Positions 16,302 through 25,443 of a DNA stretch of 64,000 nt are shown piece by piece. The notes beneath the pieces were generated by a model. The model was not told where the DNA came from, did not search any database, and worked only from the letters and a program-made list of their open reading frames with translations. A program made the translations under genes and the position numbers. The DNA is from JAJPXI01 sp051867655 (GTDB lineage Bacteria; Bacillota; Clostridia; Oscillospirales; Oscillospiraceae), in the NCBI GenBank assembly GCA_051867655.1, contig JBJDYV010000109.1, positions 1 through 64,000 of the forward strand, given 5' to 3'. Numbering within the stretch: position 1 is the first letter of the stretch; each line of letters opens with the position of its first letter.

Positions 16302-17663
16302 ATGGGCGCTGCGCGGCAGGGGCGTGTGGACGCGACCGAGGGGGTCATCTGGAAGCAGCTTCTGGCGTTTTTCTTCCCCCTTTGGTTCGGCACGTTTTTT
16401 CAACAACTGTATAACACGGTGGACACCGTTGTGGTGGGCCGGTTCGTGGGCAAGGCGGCGCTGGCGGCGGTGGGCTGCACCGGCACGGTGGTCAGCCTGA
16501 CCGTGGGCATTTTCAACGGGATCGCCAGCGGCGCGGTGGTGGTCATCGCCCAGCAGTACGGCGCACGCCGGCCCGAGCGGGTGCACCGGGGCGTCCACAC
16601 CGCCATGCTCCTGGGCGTCCTTCTGGGCGCGCTTTTTATGGCGACCGGCTTTCTGGCGGCGCCGTGGATCCTGCGGGTCATGGGCACCACCCCCGACACC
16701 CTGGCCGACGCGCAGCTCTATCTGCGGGTCTATTTCCTGGGAATGATCCCGAACGTGGTGTACAACATGGGAACCGGCGTGCTCCGGGCCATCGGGGACT
16801 CCCGGCGGCCCCTCTATTTCCTCATGGCGGCCTCCCTGTTTAACATCGTGCTGGATCTGGTGCTGGTGCTGGGCTTTCAAATGGGTGTCCTCGGCGTCGC
16901 CCTGGCCACCGTGGCCTCCCAGCTTTTCTCCGCTGTGTTGGTGGTGCTCTCTCTGATGCGCTCCCATGGGCAGCCCTATCAGCTGTTCCCCCGGCAGGTC
17001 TGTCTGGAGGGGCAGTCCCTGAAGGCCATCCTGCGGCTGGGGGTACCCGCCGCCCTGCAGTCGGTCATGTACAGCCTGTCCAACATCGTCATCCAGGCGG
17101 CCATCAACTCCTTCGGCACGGACACCGTGGCGGCCTGGACCGCCTACGGAAAGATGGACGTGATCTACTGGATGTCCATCAGCTCCATGGGCCTGGCCAT
17201 CACCACCTTCGCCGGGCAGAATTTCGGCGCGGGCAGGATCGACCGGCTGAAGCAGGGCGTGCGGGTGTCGGTATGGATGAGCACGGTGTTTACCATCGTT
17301 CTCAGCGCCGCGATGACCGTATTCGCCCGCCCCATCCTGAGCATTTTCACGCCGGACGGCGACGTGCTGACCATCGGCGTGGAGATGGTGCGCTTTCTCA
17401 CCCCGTGCTTTATCACCTATGTCCCGGTGGAGCTGCTGGCGGGGGCCATCCGCGGGGCGGGCAAGTCTCTGGCACCCACGCTGATCACGGTGTTCGGCGT
17501 GTGTGTGCTGCGGCTGGTCTGGCTGCTGGCCGTGGTGCCCTTCCACAGCACGGTCCCCATGGTGGAGCTGAGCTATCCCATCACCTGGACCGTGACATCG
17601 GTGGCCCTGACCATCTACTACTGCCGCGGCCGCTGGCTGGAACCGGAAGCAAAGCTGCGGTAA
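16302..17663 (+). CDS. MATE-family multidrug/sodium exporter
   Basis: A 453-residue integral membrane protein with twelve hydrophobic segments in two homologous halves, the size and pattern of the MATE (MOP) family. The first half begins LAFFFPLWFGTFFQQLYNTVDTV in character, with the TVDTVVVGRFVG segment typical of this DinF/NorM-like clade; the second begins near residue 235 (RLGVPAALQSVMYSLSN). It exports cationic drugs or metabolites using an ion gradient; the substrate cannot be read from sequence. The ribosome-binding site is weak. It is monocistronic and ends at a perfect bidirectional terminator. Confidence 0.92.
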   Translation: MGAARQGRVDATEGVIWKQLLAFFFPLWFGTFFQQLYNTVDTVVVGRFVGKAALAAVGCTGTVVSLTVGIFNGIASGAVVVIAQQYGARRPERVHRGVHTAMLLGVLLGALFMATGFLAAPWILRVMGTTPDTLADAQLYLRVYFLGMIPNVVYNMGTGVLRAIGDSRRPLYFLMAASLFNIVLDLVLVLGFQMGVLGVALATVASQLFSAVLVVLSLMRSHGQPYQLFPRQVCLEGQSLKAILRLGVPAALQSVMYSLSNIVIQAAINSFGTDTVAAWTAYGKMDVIYWMSISSMGLAITTFAGQNFGAGRIDRLKQGVRVSVWMSTVFTIVLSAAMTVFARPILSIFTPDGDVLTIGVEMVRFLTPCFITYVPVELLAGAIRGAGKSLAPTLITVFGVCVLRLVWLLAVVPFHSTVPMVELSYPITWTVTSVALTIYYCRGRWLEPEAKLR

Positions 17664-17677
17664 CAGATTCTAAAACA

Positions 17678-17719
17678 AAAACACTCCGTATTTTCCATTT
17701 GGAAAATACGGAGTGTTTT
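17678..17719. terminator. Perfect 19-bp bidirectional terminator
   Basis: The 19-base arm at 17678-17696 pairs without mismatch with 17701-17719 around an ATTT loop. A- and T-runs at the two ends make it work for both the MATE gene and the convergent typA gene. Confidence 0.92.
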
Positions 17720-17733
17720 GCTTGATCGGGAAA

Positions 17734-19560
<1,827 letters not shown>

Positions 19561-19614
19561 GTTCCGCACCTCTTTATATAAATGCTTGCTTGTTTCATAA
19601 AAATTTGACCATTT

Positions 19615-19643
19615 ATTATACAGCCATATATGAAAAAATGCAA
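19615..19643 (-). promoter_or_regulatory. Promoter of typA
   Basis: On the minus strand: TTGCAT (19643-19638), a 17-base spacer and TATAAT (19620-19615), 54 bases before the GTG start. Confidence 0.8.
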
Positions 19644-19648
19644 CTGTT

Positions 19649-20119
19649 TTATTCTTCCGTTGTTACCGGGACAAATTCCGCCCGCACCAGAGCGGCCAGA
19701 TCAGCGGGAGCGAGCTCCACCTGGGCGCCGATTTTTCCGGCGCTGACCAGCATCCGGGGCAGTTCCCGGGCGCTGTCGTCAAGGACGGTTTTGAACTGCT
19801 TTTTCATGCCCACGGGGGAGCAGCCGCCATGGATGTATCCGGTCAGGGGCAGCAGCTCGGCCTGGCGGATCATGGCGATGGACTTCTCGCCCACGGCCTT
19901 GGCGGCCTTTTTCAGGTCCAGCTCCCGGCACACGGGGATGACGAACACATAGTTGCGCTTGGATGCGCCCACGGTCACCAGGGTCTTGAAGACCGTGGCA
20001 GGGTCGGAGCCGGTCAGGGCGGCCACGGACATGCCGTCCGTGGCGCCGGTATCATAGTGGTGGGGGGTGTAGGAGACCTTTTTCTGGTCCAAAATCCGCA
20101 TCACATTGGTTTTTTCCAT
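19649..20119 (-). CDS. ybaK: Cys-tRNA(Pro)/Cys-tRNA deacylase YbaK
   Basis: A 156-residue editing-domain protein of the YbaK/EbsC family, which hydrolyses Cys-tRNA(Pro) in trans. The conserved catalytic Lys is in VFKTLV; the GGCSPVGMKK segment and the C-terminal sheet match the family. The open frame continues upstream to 20290, but that extension is read antisense through the tRNA gene and is not protein. The ATG at 20119 has GGAGG 9 bases upstream and a promoter at 20154-20182. Confidence 0.93.
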   Translation of the reverse strand: MEKTNVMRILDQKKVSYTPHHYDTGATDGMSVAALTGSDPATVFKTLVTVGASKRNYVFVIPVCRELDLKKAAKAVGEKSIAMIRQAELLPLTGYIHGGCSPVGMKKQFKTVLDDSARELPRMLVSAGKIGAQVELAPADLAALVRAEFVPVTTEE

Positions 20120-20153
20120 GCTGAAATGCCTCCGCAAAGTTTGGAATAGGAAC

Positions 20154-20182
20154 AGTATACCACATTGACAACCGCCCTTCAA
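20154..20182 (-). promoter_or_regulatory. Promoter of ybaK
   Basis: On the minus strand: TTGAAG (20182-20177), a 17-base spacer and TATACT (20159-20154). It overlaps the divergent tRNA promoter at 20165-20193, so the two may compete for polymerase. Confidence 0.7.
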
Positions 20183-20193
20183 TCGGCTAAAAT
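20165..20193 (+). promoter_or_regulatory. Promoter of tRNA-Arg
   Basis: Consensus TTGACA (20165-20170), a 17-base spacer and TAAAAT (20188-20193), 19 bases before the mature tRNA 5' end. Confidence 0.85.
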
Positions 20194-20212
20194 AAATGGG
20201 CATGCTCCCTAT

Positions 20213-20289
20213 GCGCCTGTAGCTCAGCAGGATAGAGCGACCGCCTCCTAAGCGGTAGGTCGGAGGTTCGAATCCCCTCAGGCGTGCCA
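20213..20289 (+). tRNA. tRNA-Arg (anticodon CCU)
   Basis: A 77-nt cloverleaf. The acceptor arms GCGCCTG and CAGGCGT pair (one G-U), followed by discriminator G and an encoded CCA. The anticodon stem ACCGC/GCGGT encloses the loop CTCCTAA, giving anticodon CCT (reads AGG). The D-arm is GCTC...GAGC; the T-loop is TTCGAAT. The T-stem GGAGG/CCCCT contains one apparent A-C mismatch, unusual but tolerable. It has a consensus promoter and is followed immediately by a perfect terminator. Confidence 0.95.
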
Positions 20290-20326
20290 AAAACCAGCCG
20301 AAAACATAGCGTTTTCGGCTGGTTTT
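20290..20326. terminator. Terminator of tRNA-Arg and of the convergent regulator gene
   Basis: AAAACCAGCCGAAAAC (20290-20305) pairs perfectly with GTTTTCGGCTGGTTTT (20311-20326) around a 5-base loop; A/T tracts on both flanks make it bidirectional. Confidence 0.92.
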
Positions 20327-20328
20327 CT

Positions 20329-21591
20329 TTACTGCGCTCTGAGTTCCTGCTCGTGGCTTTGCTTCCGGTACTGCCGGGGTGTCATCCCCACCACGCTTTT
20401 GAACTTCTTTGAAAAATAGCTCTGGTTTTCAAAGCCGACCGCCACGGAGATATCAATGATGGACATGCTGCTGTTTTTCAGGAGCAGCTTCGCCTGTGTC
20501 AGGCGGTACTCCGTGAGATAAGCCAGAAAGCCCATTGACATTTGCCGCTTAAAGGCGGCAGAGAAATAGGCGGGATTCAGGCCCACATGGCGGGCCACGC
20601 TTTCCAGGCTCAGCGGTTCGTAATAGTTTTCATTGATGTACCGCACGGCCTTCTGGATCGCGGGCGAGTCCGGGGCTTTTTGCCTGGGAAATGTCGCCTC
20701 GACAAATACATCCAGGATCTCCAGCAGGGTGTAGGACAGGTCGGTCAGATCCTTGGCGGAAAGAATGCTGTGCAGGGCGTCGTCCGTCATCTGGTAAGCG
20801 GAGTTGGTGTCTCCGCCGTTTTCAATGAGGGCCCGGGATAAAATGGCGATCAGCTCGATGGTCCGCACCCGGATGATCTCAAAATTATTGCTGGAGACGA
20901 AGTAAATTTGTCCGAGGATCTTATTCAGCGTCGCTTTTGCGTGCTCCTTGTTACTTACAAGCACGTCGGAGACAAGCTGCTTTTCCAGCTCAAACTGGGA
21001 GGAGGGGACGTCCTCGTCATTGTGCTTGATGAACTGGATGTACTCGCCGATCCGGGCCTGCTGCACGTTTTGCTCAATCTGCCGCTGGCGGAACACATTG
21101 TCCGCCGTGGGGAGCACGTTGGAGGTCAGCTCTGCCAACAGCTTGGAGAGGTAGCGGGCGCGGCGGGGGTCCACGAGCGGCGCTCCGGAATACGCGCCGT
21201 ACAGCCTGCTGCGGTAGCGCAGGTCGATGTTATACTTTTGGATGATGCCGTCGATCAGGTCCAGATCCGGGTAATCCAGCATGATCGGCCCCGCGAGGAT
21301 ATTGGCCCGGAGAGCTCCGTTGATAAACACAGGAACCGCAAAATTCACGCAGCCGGCGGGGCAGGAAAACACATAGCCCTCCTGCAGCCGGGCTGCCTCT
21401 TTGCAGGCGTTCAGATGGGCCGCGTGGCAGGGGCAATCGGAGCCGCTCGCCTCTTTAAATAAGCTGCAGTAGGAGCATTCCGTCCCAAAGGTTTCCGCCG
21501 GCTCGCCGCTTTCGGACAGCAGAGAGACCGCGATCCCGGTGGCCTCGTAGTACATTTCCAGATTCTCTGACAGCTTTTTCATCCAGTCCAT
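20329..21591 (-). CDS. AraC-family regulator with PocR sensory domain
   Basis: A 420-residue regulator. Residues about 5-150 form a PocR ligand-binding domain, with its Cys pattern (CSYCSLF, CPCH, CPAGCVNFAVPV). A helical linker follows, then an AraC DNA-binding domain at about 310-410 with two helix-turn-helix units (LSLESVARHVGLNPAYFSAA and SIIDISVAVGFENQSYFSKK) and the terminal TPRQYRK box. PocR domains sense small organic molecules. The gene is divergent from the mtaC-mtaB operon, so it most likely activates it in response to the methyl donor or a related compound. The start follows GGAGGTG with 5-base spacing. Confidence 0.9.
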   Translation of the reverse strand: MDWMKKLSENLEMYYEATGIAVSLLSESGEPAETFGTECSYCSLFKEASGSDCPCHAAHLNACKEAARLQEGYVFSCPAGCVNFAVPVFINGALRANILAGPIMLDYPDLDLIDGIIQKYNIDLRYRSRLYGAYSGAPLVDPRRARYLSKLLAELTSNVLPTADNVFRQRQIEQNVQQARIGEYIQFIKHNDEDVPSSQFELEKQLVSDVLVSNKEHAKATLNKILGQIYFVSSNNFEIIRVRTIELIAILSRALIENGGDTNSAYQMTDDALHSILSAKDLTDLSYTLLEILDVFVEATFPRQKAPDSPAIQKAVRYINENYYEPLSLESVARHVGLNPAYFSAAFKRQMSMGFLAYLTEYRLTQAKLLLKNSSMSIIDISVAVGFENQSYFSKKFKSVVGMTPRQYRKQSHEQELRAQ

Positions 21592-21831
21592 CGAATCACC
21601 TCCGTTTCGTCTGCTCTTATTGTATGAGATTTTTTGAAAAAGTAAAGAATTTTATAAAAATTGTTCTGTTTTTTAGCTTGCCGAGAGAATAAACCACAAA
21701 AACAGGCAAAAACGGCCGTGAAAAAGATAAAAATTATGATAAATCTGATAAAAATCAAAAAATATTCTCCGCCGCGTTCGGTCTATACTGAAAACAGTCA
21801 AAAACCGAAAAAGTGACAGGAGGATTTGAAC
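21592..21831 (+). promoter_or_regulatory. Control region of the mtaC operon
   Basis: 240 bases between divergent genes, strongly AT-rich at 21615-21775. A -10 like box TATACT lies at 21784-21789 with no good -35, as expected for an activator-dependent promoter. Upstream are three GATAAA repeats at 21726, 21738 and 21747, spaced 12 and 9 bases, candidate sites for the AraC regulator. No B12-box or other cobalamin-riboswitch feature is visible. The ribosome-binding site AGGAGG is at 21819-21824. Confidence 0.5.
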
Positions 21832-22470
21832 ATGGAACTGAACGAACTGGCCCAGGCAGTGGAAAACGGAAAAGTAAAGAATGTCAAGCAGCTGACCAGC
21901 CTGGCGCTGGAGGAGGGCTACAGTGTCGAGGAGATCCTGAACACCGGCCTGATCGCCCCCATGGGGATCGTGGGCGACAAATTCAAGCGCAACGAGATCT
22001 TTATTCCCGAGATGCTGCTGGCGGCCCGGGCCATGTCCGCCGGCGTGGCGATCCTGGAGCCGCTGATGGCCGACACCGGTGTCAAGCCCATGGGCAAGGT
22101 GGTCATTGGCACCGTCAAGGGCGACCTGCACGACATCGGCAAGAACCTGGTCGCCATGATGATGAAGGGTATCGGCGCCACGGTGTACGACATCGGCGTG
22201 GACACGCCGGACGAGAAATTTGTGGAAAAGGCGGAGGAGGTCGGCGCGGACATCGTCTGCATCTCCGCGCTGCTGACCACCACCATGCCGGCGATCCAGG
22301 ACGTGATCCAGGCGTTTGAAAAGTCCGGTGTCCGCGACAAGTATTACATCATGATCGGCGGTGCGCCTGTCACCCAGCAGTTTGCCGATGAGATCGGGGC
22401 CGACGCGTACACATCCAACGCGGGCGACGCCGCCACCGTGGCAAAGCAGTACCTGGAATCCCATGCTTGA
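21832..22470 (+). CDS. mtaC: Corrinoid-binding methyltransferase protein MtaC
   Basis: A 212-residue cobalamin protein that carries the methyl group in a methanol-type methyltransferase system. Residues 1-85 are the helical cap domain; 88-212 the Rossmann-like B12 domain, with the cobalt-ligating histidine in DLHDIG (His100). The rest follows the family (VGADIVCISALLTTTM, IGGAPVTQQFADEIGADAY). An upstream in-frame TTG at 21826 is possible, but the ATG at 21832 has AGGAGG with 7-base spacing. It is the first gene of the operon; mtaB starts 15 bases downstream. Confidence 0.93.
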   Translation: MELNELAQAVENGKVKNVKQLTSLALEEGYSVEEILNTGLIAPMGIVGDKFKRNEIFIPEMLLAARAMSAGVAILEPLMADTGVKPMGKVVIGTVKGDLHDIGKNLVAMMMKGIGATVYDIGVDTPDEKFVEKAEEVGADIVCISALLTTTMPAIQDVIQAFEKSGVRDKYYIMIGGAPVTQQFADEIGADAYTSNAGDAATVAKQYLESHA

Positions 22471-22485
22471 GGGGAGGGTGATGAA

Positions 22486-23862
22486 ATGAGCGTTCAATTT
22501 ACAAAGTTAGCCTATGATTCGGTCGATGATTTCGTCTATGGCCTCTGCCCCCATCCGGTCACCTGTAAAAACGGCTTGGTCATCGGCGGCGGCGAAGTCT
22601 ACCCGGAGGTCAACTTCACCCTTCCCGCCATGCCCGCCACCGAGGAGACCTTCCCCGAGGCCAAGCGGATCTATCAGGAAATCATCACGGGCGTGCTGGA
22701 AAAGGCGCGGCAGCTCTACGCCCCGGGCGTGTTCATTGAATTTGAGACGCTGCCCCAGTTTACCGAGCACCCGGAATGGGGCATCGAGATCCACAAGATC
22801 CTGCGGGACACCATGTACGACTATGAGGCCAAGTACGGCCTGAAAAGCGCACTCCGGATGACCCCCAACGACCTGCGGGAAATGGTGCGCCCGCCGGTCA
22901 TGCGCGGCAATCAGTACTGGGACGCCATGGTCCGCGTCTTTGAGCAGACCGCCCGGGACGGCGCAGATATTCTGGCCATCGAGTCCACCGGCGGCAAGGA
23001 GGTCAACGACCAGGCCATCGTAAATGCGGACCTGCGCACCTCCGTCTTTGCCCTGGGCTGCCTGGCTCCCCGGGATATGAAGTGGCTGTGGACCAACATT
23101 GTCAAGATCGCCGATGAGAACGGCGCGATCCCCGGCGGCGACTCCGCCTGCGGCTTCGCCAACACCGCCATGGTCCTGGCGGAGCAGGGCTTTATTCCCA
23201 AGGTGTACGCCGCCGTCCTGCGCGCCATGGTCACCCCCCGGGCCCTGGTCGCCCTGGAGTGCGGCGCCACCGGCCCCAGCAAGGACTGTGCCTATGAAAA
23301 CGTCTATCTGAAGGCCATCACCGGCACCCCCATCGCCCTGGAGGGCAAGAGCGCCGCGTGTGCCCACTTCAGTCCCATCGGCAACATCGCTGCCTATGCG
23401 GCGGACCTCTGGAGCAATGAGTCCGTCCAGCAGGTCAAGCTGCTCAGCGGCTTCGCCCCCGTTGTGTCCACGGAGCAGCTGATCTATGACTGCCGCCTGA
23501 TGAACAAGGCGGCCGAAAAGGGACACAGAAAGCTGATGCGGGATCTGCTGGTGGAGTCCGACTGCTATCTGGACCCCCAGGCCTACATTCTGAAGCCGGA
23601 AAGCGTGTTAGAGATCGCGGGCGAGATCGTCAAGACCCAGGACCCGTTCCTGCGCACGCTGAACACCGCGCGGGTGTCTCTGGAGATCATCCAGCGGGGT
23701 GTGGACAAGGGTGAGCTGACCCTGGAAAGCCGGGAAGCCCACTGGGTGGACGTCCTGCGCGGCCAGCTGGACGAGATCCCGGAGGACGAGGCGGAGTTCA
23801 TCGCGGAGATGAAGGACGAGCTGGACGAGGAGCACTATACACCCTCCGAGTATGGGATCTGA
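22486..23862 (+). CDS. mtaB: Methanol:corrinoid methyltransferase MtaB
   Basis: A 458-residue zinc enzyme that activates methanol and methylates the MtaC corrinoid. The length equals the archaeal and acetogen MtaB. The three expected zinc ligands are present: Glu166 (ILAIESTGG), Cys222 (GGDSACGF) and Cys268 (GPSKDCAYE), positions close to the known E164/C220/C269 of Methanosarcina. The start has GGGAGG upstream. It lies between mtaC and a COG0523 gene, overlapping the latter by 11 bases. No MtaA or other second methyltransferase and no reductive activator is in the window, so these must be encoded elsewhere. The substrate could be another simple alcohol or methoxy compound. Confidence 0.9.
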   Translation: MSVQFTKLAYDSVDDFVYGLCPHPVTCKNGLVIGGGEVYPEVNFTLPAMPATEETFPEAKRIYQEIITGVLEKARQLYAPGVFIEFETLPQFTEHPEWGIEIHKILRDTMYDYEAKYGLKSALRMTPNDLREMVRPPVMRGNQYWDAMVRVFEQTARDGADILAIESTGGKEVNDQAIVNADLRTSVFALGCLAPRDMKWLWTNIVKIADENGAIPGGDSACGFANTAMVLAEQGFIPKVYAAVLRAMVTPRALVALECGATGPSKDCAYENVYLKAITGTPIALEGKSAACAHFSPIGNIAAYAADLWSNESVQQVKLLSGFAPVVSTEQLIYDCRLMNKAAEKGHRKLMRDLLVESDCYLDPQAYILKPESVLEIAGEIVKTQDPFLRTLNTARVSLEIIQRGVDKGELTLESREAHWVDVLRGQLDEIPEDEAEFIAEMKDELDEEHYTPSEYGI

Positions 23863-24463
23863 GGTCAAACTCGACCTGATTTCCGGCTTCCGCGGCTCCG
23901 GCAAGACGACGCTGCTGGGCCAAATGGCGCGCGGGCTGTGGTCGGACGAGCGGGTGGTTCTGCTTCAGAATGAACAGGGAAAGAGAAAGCTTGCGCGGGA
24001 GACCCTGCCGGAGAACTGCGCTGCGGTGGAGTGGCAGGGGGGATGCCTCTGCTGCACGGCCGCCGCGCTGCTGGAGCAGGCCCTGTGGGAGCTGGCGGAG
24101 CAGTACCGGCCCGGCCGTATCGTGATCGAGCTGGCGGAGACATCCCGGCTGGCCGACCTGAAGGCATCTCTTGGAATGGCCGGACATCAAATTGAGCACA
24201 TCATCTATGTGCTCCGTGCGGATACCTTCGCGCAGAGGTGGGACCTGTCCGGAGACTTTGCCGCCCGGCAGCTCCGGGAGAGCCCGGCCGTGTGGCTGAC
24301 CCATGGGGAGGAGGCGGACACGGCGGCGCTGGACCGGATCCGCGCTGCGGTATCAGAAAGCAACCCGCGGTGCGCAGTGGTCGATTCCGCACACGGGGTG
24401 GAGGAGCTGTACCGCAAAAGCAGAGTCTATAAAAGAATTGGGCTTCGTTCTGCCCTCAAATAA
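23852..24463 (+). CDS. Truncated COG0523 (CobW/G3E-type) GTPase
   Basis: A 203-residue P-loop protein of the G3E GTPase family of metallochaperones. Walker A is GFRGSGKTT (residues 12-20); the metal-binding GGCLCC motif is at 63-68. The IELAETSRLADL strand matches the ETSG-like switch. The usual CobW C-terminal domain is missing (family 300-400 residues), and the G4 NKxD is not recognisable (WLTHGEEAD at the expected place). Its start lies inside the mtaB end (11-base overlap), so translation is coupled. Position suggests delivery of zinc to MtaB or care of the corrinoid; that is inference. A terminator follows 5 bases after the stop. Confidence 0.82.
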   Translation: MGSEVKLDLISGFRGSGKTTLLGQMARGLWSDERVVLLQNEQGKRKLARETLPENCAAVEWQGGCLCCTAAALLEQALWELAEQYRPGRIVIELAETSRLADLKASLGMAGHQIEHIIYVLRADTFAQRWDLSGDFAARQLRESPAVWLTHGEEADTAALDRIRAAVSESNPRCAVVDSAHGVEELYRKSRVYKRIGLRSALK

Positions 24464-24467
24464 CGGG

Positions 24468-24502
24468 AAAAGCAGCCGAAACATCGGGTTTCGGCTGCTT
24501 TT
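24468..24502. terminator. Terminator of the mta operon
   Basis: AAAAGCAGCCGAAAC (24468-24482) pairs with GTTTCGGCTGCTTTT (24488-24502); it also lies just past the stop of the convergent rlmA gene and can serve both. Confidence 0.9.
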
Positions 24503-24508
24503 TATACT

Positions 24509-25321
24509 TTATGCCCGGCGGAATACATGGATGCGGAAGGACGCGGTCACGTCCAGCCCCTCCAGGGCGGCCAGGCGCTCCGCCCCCTCCTTTGGGGTCT
24601 TCCAGTAGTAGGGGGTCATGCGGAACAGGTCGGCCAGAGCGGGCGCGTCCAGGGCCATGGAGAACTCCACCGGCACGATGTTCTCGTAGACGAACCCCTC
24701 ATAGGGGGTCTCCTCTTCCGGGTTTTCGTAAGGGGAATCGTAGAGCACCTGCTTCAGTTCCCACAGGTGCCTGGCCCCGGGCACCACGTACAGGTACGCG
24801 CCCCCGGGGCGCAGGACCCGCCGGAACTCGTCCAGGGCCAGCGGGGAAAAGCAGTTCAGCAGCAGATCCACCGACCGGTCGGCCACCGGCAGGTGATAGA
24901 CCGAGGCCACGGCGAATTCGGCGGTTTTATCCCGCCGGGCCGCTTTTTTCAGGGCCGGGCGGGACAGATCCACCCCTGCCGCCCGCATGTCAGGGTTTTG
25001 CTCCCGCAGAGCGGCGCACACGCCGGCCGTGTAATACCCTTCGCCGCAGCCGGAATCCAGCAGGACAGCGGGCGCGCGTTCCGTGATCAGCCTGCAGAGA
25101 ACGTCCCGCAGGGGGGCGTAGTGTCCACCGTCCAGAAAACGGGTGCGGGCGGCGGCCATCTCCCTGTCATCGCCGGGGTCCTTGGCGTGCTTGCGGTTGG
25201 CCACCAGCAGGTTGACATAGCCCTCTTTGGCGATGTCGTAGCAGTGCCTGTTGGGGCAGGTATAGGCCCGTTCGCCCCGTTCCAGGGGAGCGGAGCAGAT
25301 GGGGCAGCAGAACAAGCTCAC
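24509..25321 (-). CDS. rlmA: 23S rRNA (guanine-N1)-methyltransferase RlmA-like
   Basis: A 270-residue SAM methyltransferase of the RlmA(I/II) family that modifies 23S rRNA helix 35 (G745 or G748). Zinc-finger cysteines CPIC and CPNRHC occupy residues 6-26; the SAM-binding core begins LLDSGCGEGYYT and continues GVDLSRPALKKA and LLLNCFSPL. The start is GTG (25321) with AGGAGG 8 bases upstream. RlmA(II)/TlrB members give macrolide resistance; sequence alone does not separate the two. It is monocistronic and faces the mta operon. Confidence 0.88.
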   Translation of the reverse strand: MSLFCCPICSAPLERGERAYTCPNRHCYDIAKEGYVNLLVANRKHAKDPGDDREMAAARTRFLDGGHYAPLRDVLCRLITERAPAVLLDSGCGEGYYTAGVCAALREQNPDMRAAGVDLSRPALKKAARRDKTAEFAVASVYHLPVADRSVDLLLNCFSPLALDEFRRVLRPGGAYLYVVPGARHLWELKQVLYDSPYENPEEETPYEGFVYENIVPVEFSMALDAPALADLFRMTPYYWKTPKEGAERLAALEGLDVTASFRIHVFRRA

Positions 25322-25443
25322 GGCCAGCGCCTCCTTTTTCCTTCATTATATCGATTTGCGGCCTTCTTGTCCAATTTTTCTCTATGAATTCTATAAAATG
25401 TGTGATATAATACCTTGTTACATGACTGAAAAAGGAGTTTATC

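Noticed and set aside
20120..20290. N-terminal extension of YbaK
   Set aside because: It is the antisense reading of the tRNA-Arg gene; the ATG at 20119 has a proper ribosome-binding site.
21592..21831. Cobalamin riboswitch before mtaC
   Set aside because: No B12-box or long structured leader; the region is AT-rich and repeat-bearing, fitting activator control.
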